A DNA stretch of 6,045 nt from CAYQTO01 sp964420455 (GTDB lineage Bacteria > Sumerlaeota > Sumerlaeia > SLMS01): NCBI GenBank assembly GCA_964420455.1, contig CAYQTO010000188.1, forward strand, positions 1-6,045, in the 5' to 3' direction. The notes beneath the pieces were generated by a model. That model did not search any database. It was given only the letters and a program-made list of their open reading frames with translations, and was not told the DNA's origin. Of the stretch, positions 5,542-6,045 are shown in pieces (position 1 is the first letter of the stretch; each line of letters opens with the position of its first letter). A program made the position numbers and the translations under genes.

Positions 5542-6045
5542 TTAGGCCCCCTCCGTCCCTTCCCGAGTCTCTGGCGTGTTTTCCGGTCCGGATGAAGAGG
5601 GGCTGGCGGAGAGGTCCGGATTGCCCGCGAGGAGGTCGTAGAGGCGTACCGTGGAGAAGTAGTTCAGCCCGCCGGCGACGATGAGGTGGAAGGCGCCAAG
5701 GTCCGAATAATCCTTTGCGCCGAGGGCGATCAGGTTGAAGGGGTGATTCAGGTCGTCCTGCCCCAGTTGCTGGAGGTATTGGAGCCCCAGCCAGCCGCCC
5801 CCGTGGAAGGCCTGGGCCAGATAGGTGAGGATTCCAACCAGGTTGAAATTGGGGCTGCGGGGCATCCAGGAGGCGGGGGCCAGAATGTACCCACCCAGCC
5901 AGATGCCGACGAGGAAGCAAAGGTTGAGGAGCACAAAGAGGGTGATGCCGCGGGCATAATCACGGCAGGCAATGTAGCCGGCACCCGGGATGAGCCAGTT
6001 GAGGGCACAAAGGAGGAGGGCGACATGGACAGGTCGGCGGGGCAG
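5542..6045 (-). CDS. DUF6677-like multi-pass membrane protein (5' end outside window)
   Basis: The frame is open from the right edge of the window to a TAA at 5542-5544, giving 167 residues without the N-terminal start. The GTG at 5934 is inside the frame and is not the start. The visible part begins with a hydrophobic helix carrying NWLIPGAGYIACRDYARG (16-33), a pattern of TM2/DUF6677-type proteins (PGxGh.y.g....RG). A second helix lies at about 34-54. A loop or short helix follows (64-84), then a gap rich in polar residues. Near the end is SDLGAFHLIVAGGLNYF (114-130) with YDLLAGNP (136-143), close to the DUF6677 closing motif as I recall it. The last 25 residues are a Ser/Pro/Glu-rich, probably disordered tail. 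DUF6677 has no known function. The gene is followed one base later by the small two-helix protein. The family name is from memory, with moderate certainty. Confidence 0.65.
   Translation of the reverse strand: MPRRPVHVALLLCALNWLIPGAGYIACRDYARGITLFVLLNLCFLVGIWLGGYILAPASWMPRSPNFNLVGILTYLAQAFHGGGWLGLQYLQQLGQDDLNHPFNLIALGAKDYSDLGAFHLIVAGGLNYFSTVRLYDLLAGNPDLSASPSSSGPENTPETREGTEGA

Noticed and set aside
1..6045. CRISPR array, tRNA, insertion sequence or phage attachment site
   Set aside because: No regularly spaced direct repeats, cloverleaf sequences, transposase motifs or paired terminal repeats were seen on either strand.

Overview
The window is a GC-rich bacterial chromosomal segment with seven protein genes, two of them cut by the window edges. 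The pseudopilin type, the dispersed-looking palindromes and the scramblase-related and DUF6677-like membrane proteins suggest a member of the Planctomycetota/Verrucomicrobiota/Sumerlaeota-like range. No rRNA or marker gene is present, so the phylum is an inference from recalled family distributions. No tRNA, CRISPR array, transposase or phage gene was seen.

Layout. On the + strand, positions 1-1122 hold the C-terminal 373 residues of a tetratricopeptide repeat (TPR) protein. Four bases later (1127-1456) comes a 109-residue protein that looks like the N-terminal domain of a PilT-type pilus retraction ATPase with no ATPase domain attached. A 243-base convergent intergenic region follows. It carries three GC-rich palindromes (1530-1621) and an intrinsic terminator that serves the opposite strand (1636-1664).

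All remaining genes are on the - strand. Three of them, 4433 down to 1700, overlap by ATGA at both junctions and form one translationally coupled unit: a single-pass membrane protein of unknown family, a GT4-type glycosyltransferase, and a scramblase/LURP-one-related membrane protein with two transmembrane helices. Upstream of this unit lies a good intrinsic terminator (4473-4505) that ends the preceding gene, a GspG-like pseudopilin. The pseudopilin most likely starts at a GTG at 5218 behind a perfect Shine-Dalgarno sequence. Further upstream are a 65-residue two-helix membrane protein (5343-5540) and, one base away, the C-terminal part of a DUF6677-like multi-pass membrane protein that runs off the right edge.

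How the genes may work together. The theme is the cell envelope: pilus or secretion-type parts (pseudopilin, PilT-N-like protein, TPR protein), a glycosyltransferase operon, and several small integral membrane proteins. The three-gene operon could build or organise a surface glycan or glycolipid, but its substrate cannot be read from sequence. The most unusual items are the stand-alone PilT-N domain, the unassigned membrane protein that leads the glycosyltransferase operon, and a change of GC skew near position 3850 inside that operon.
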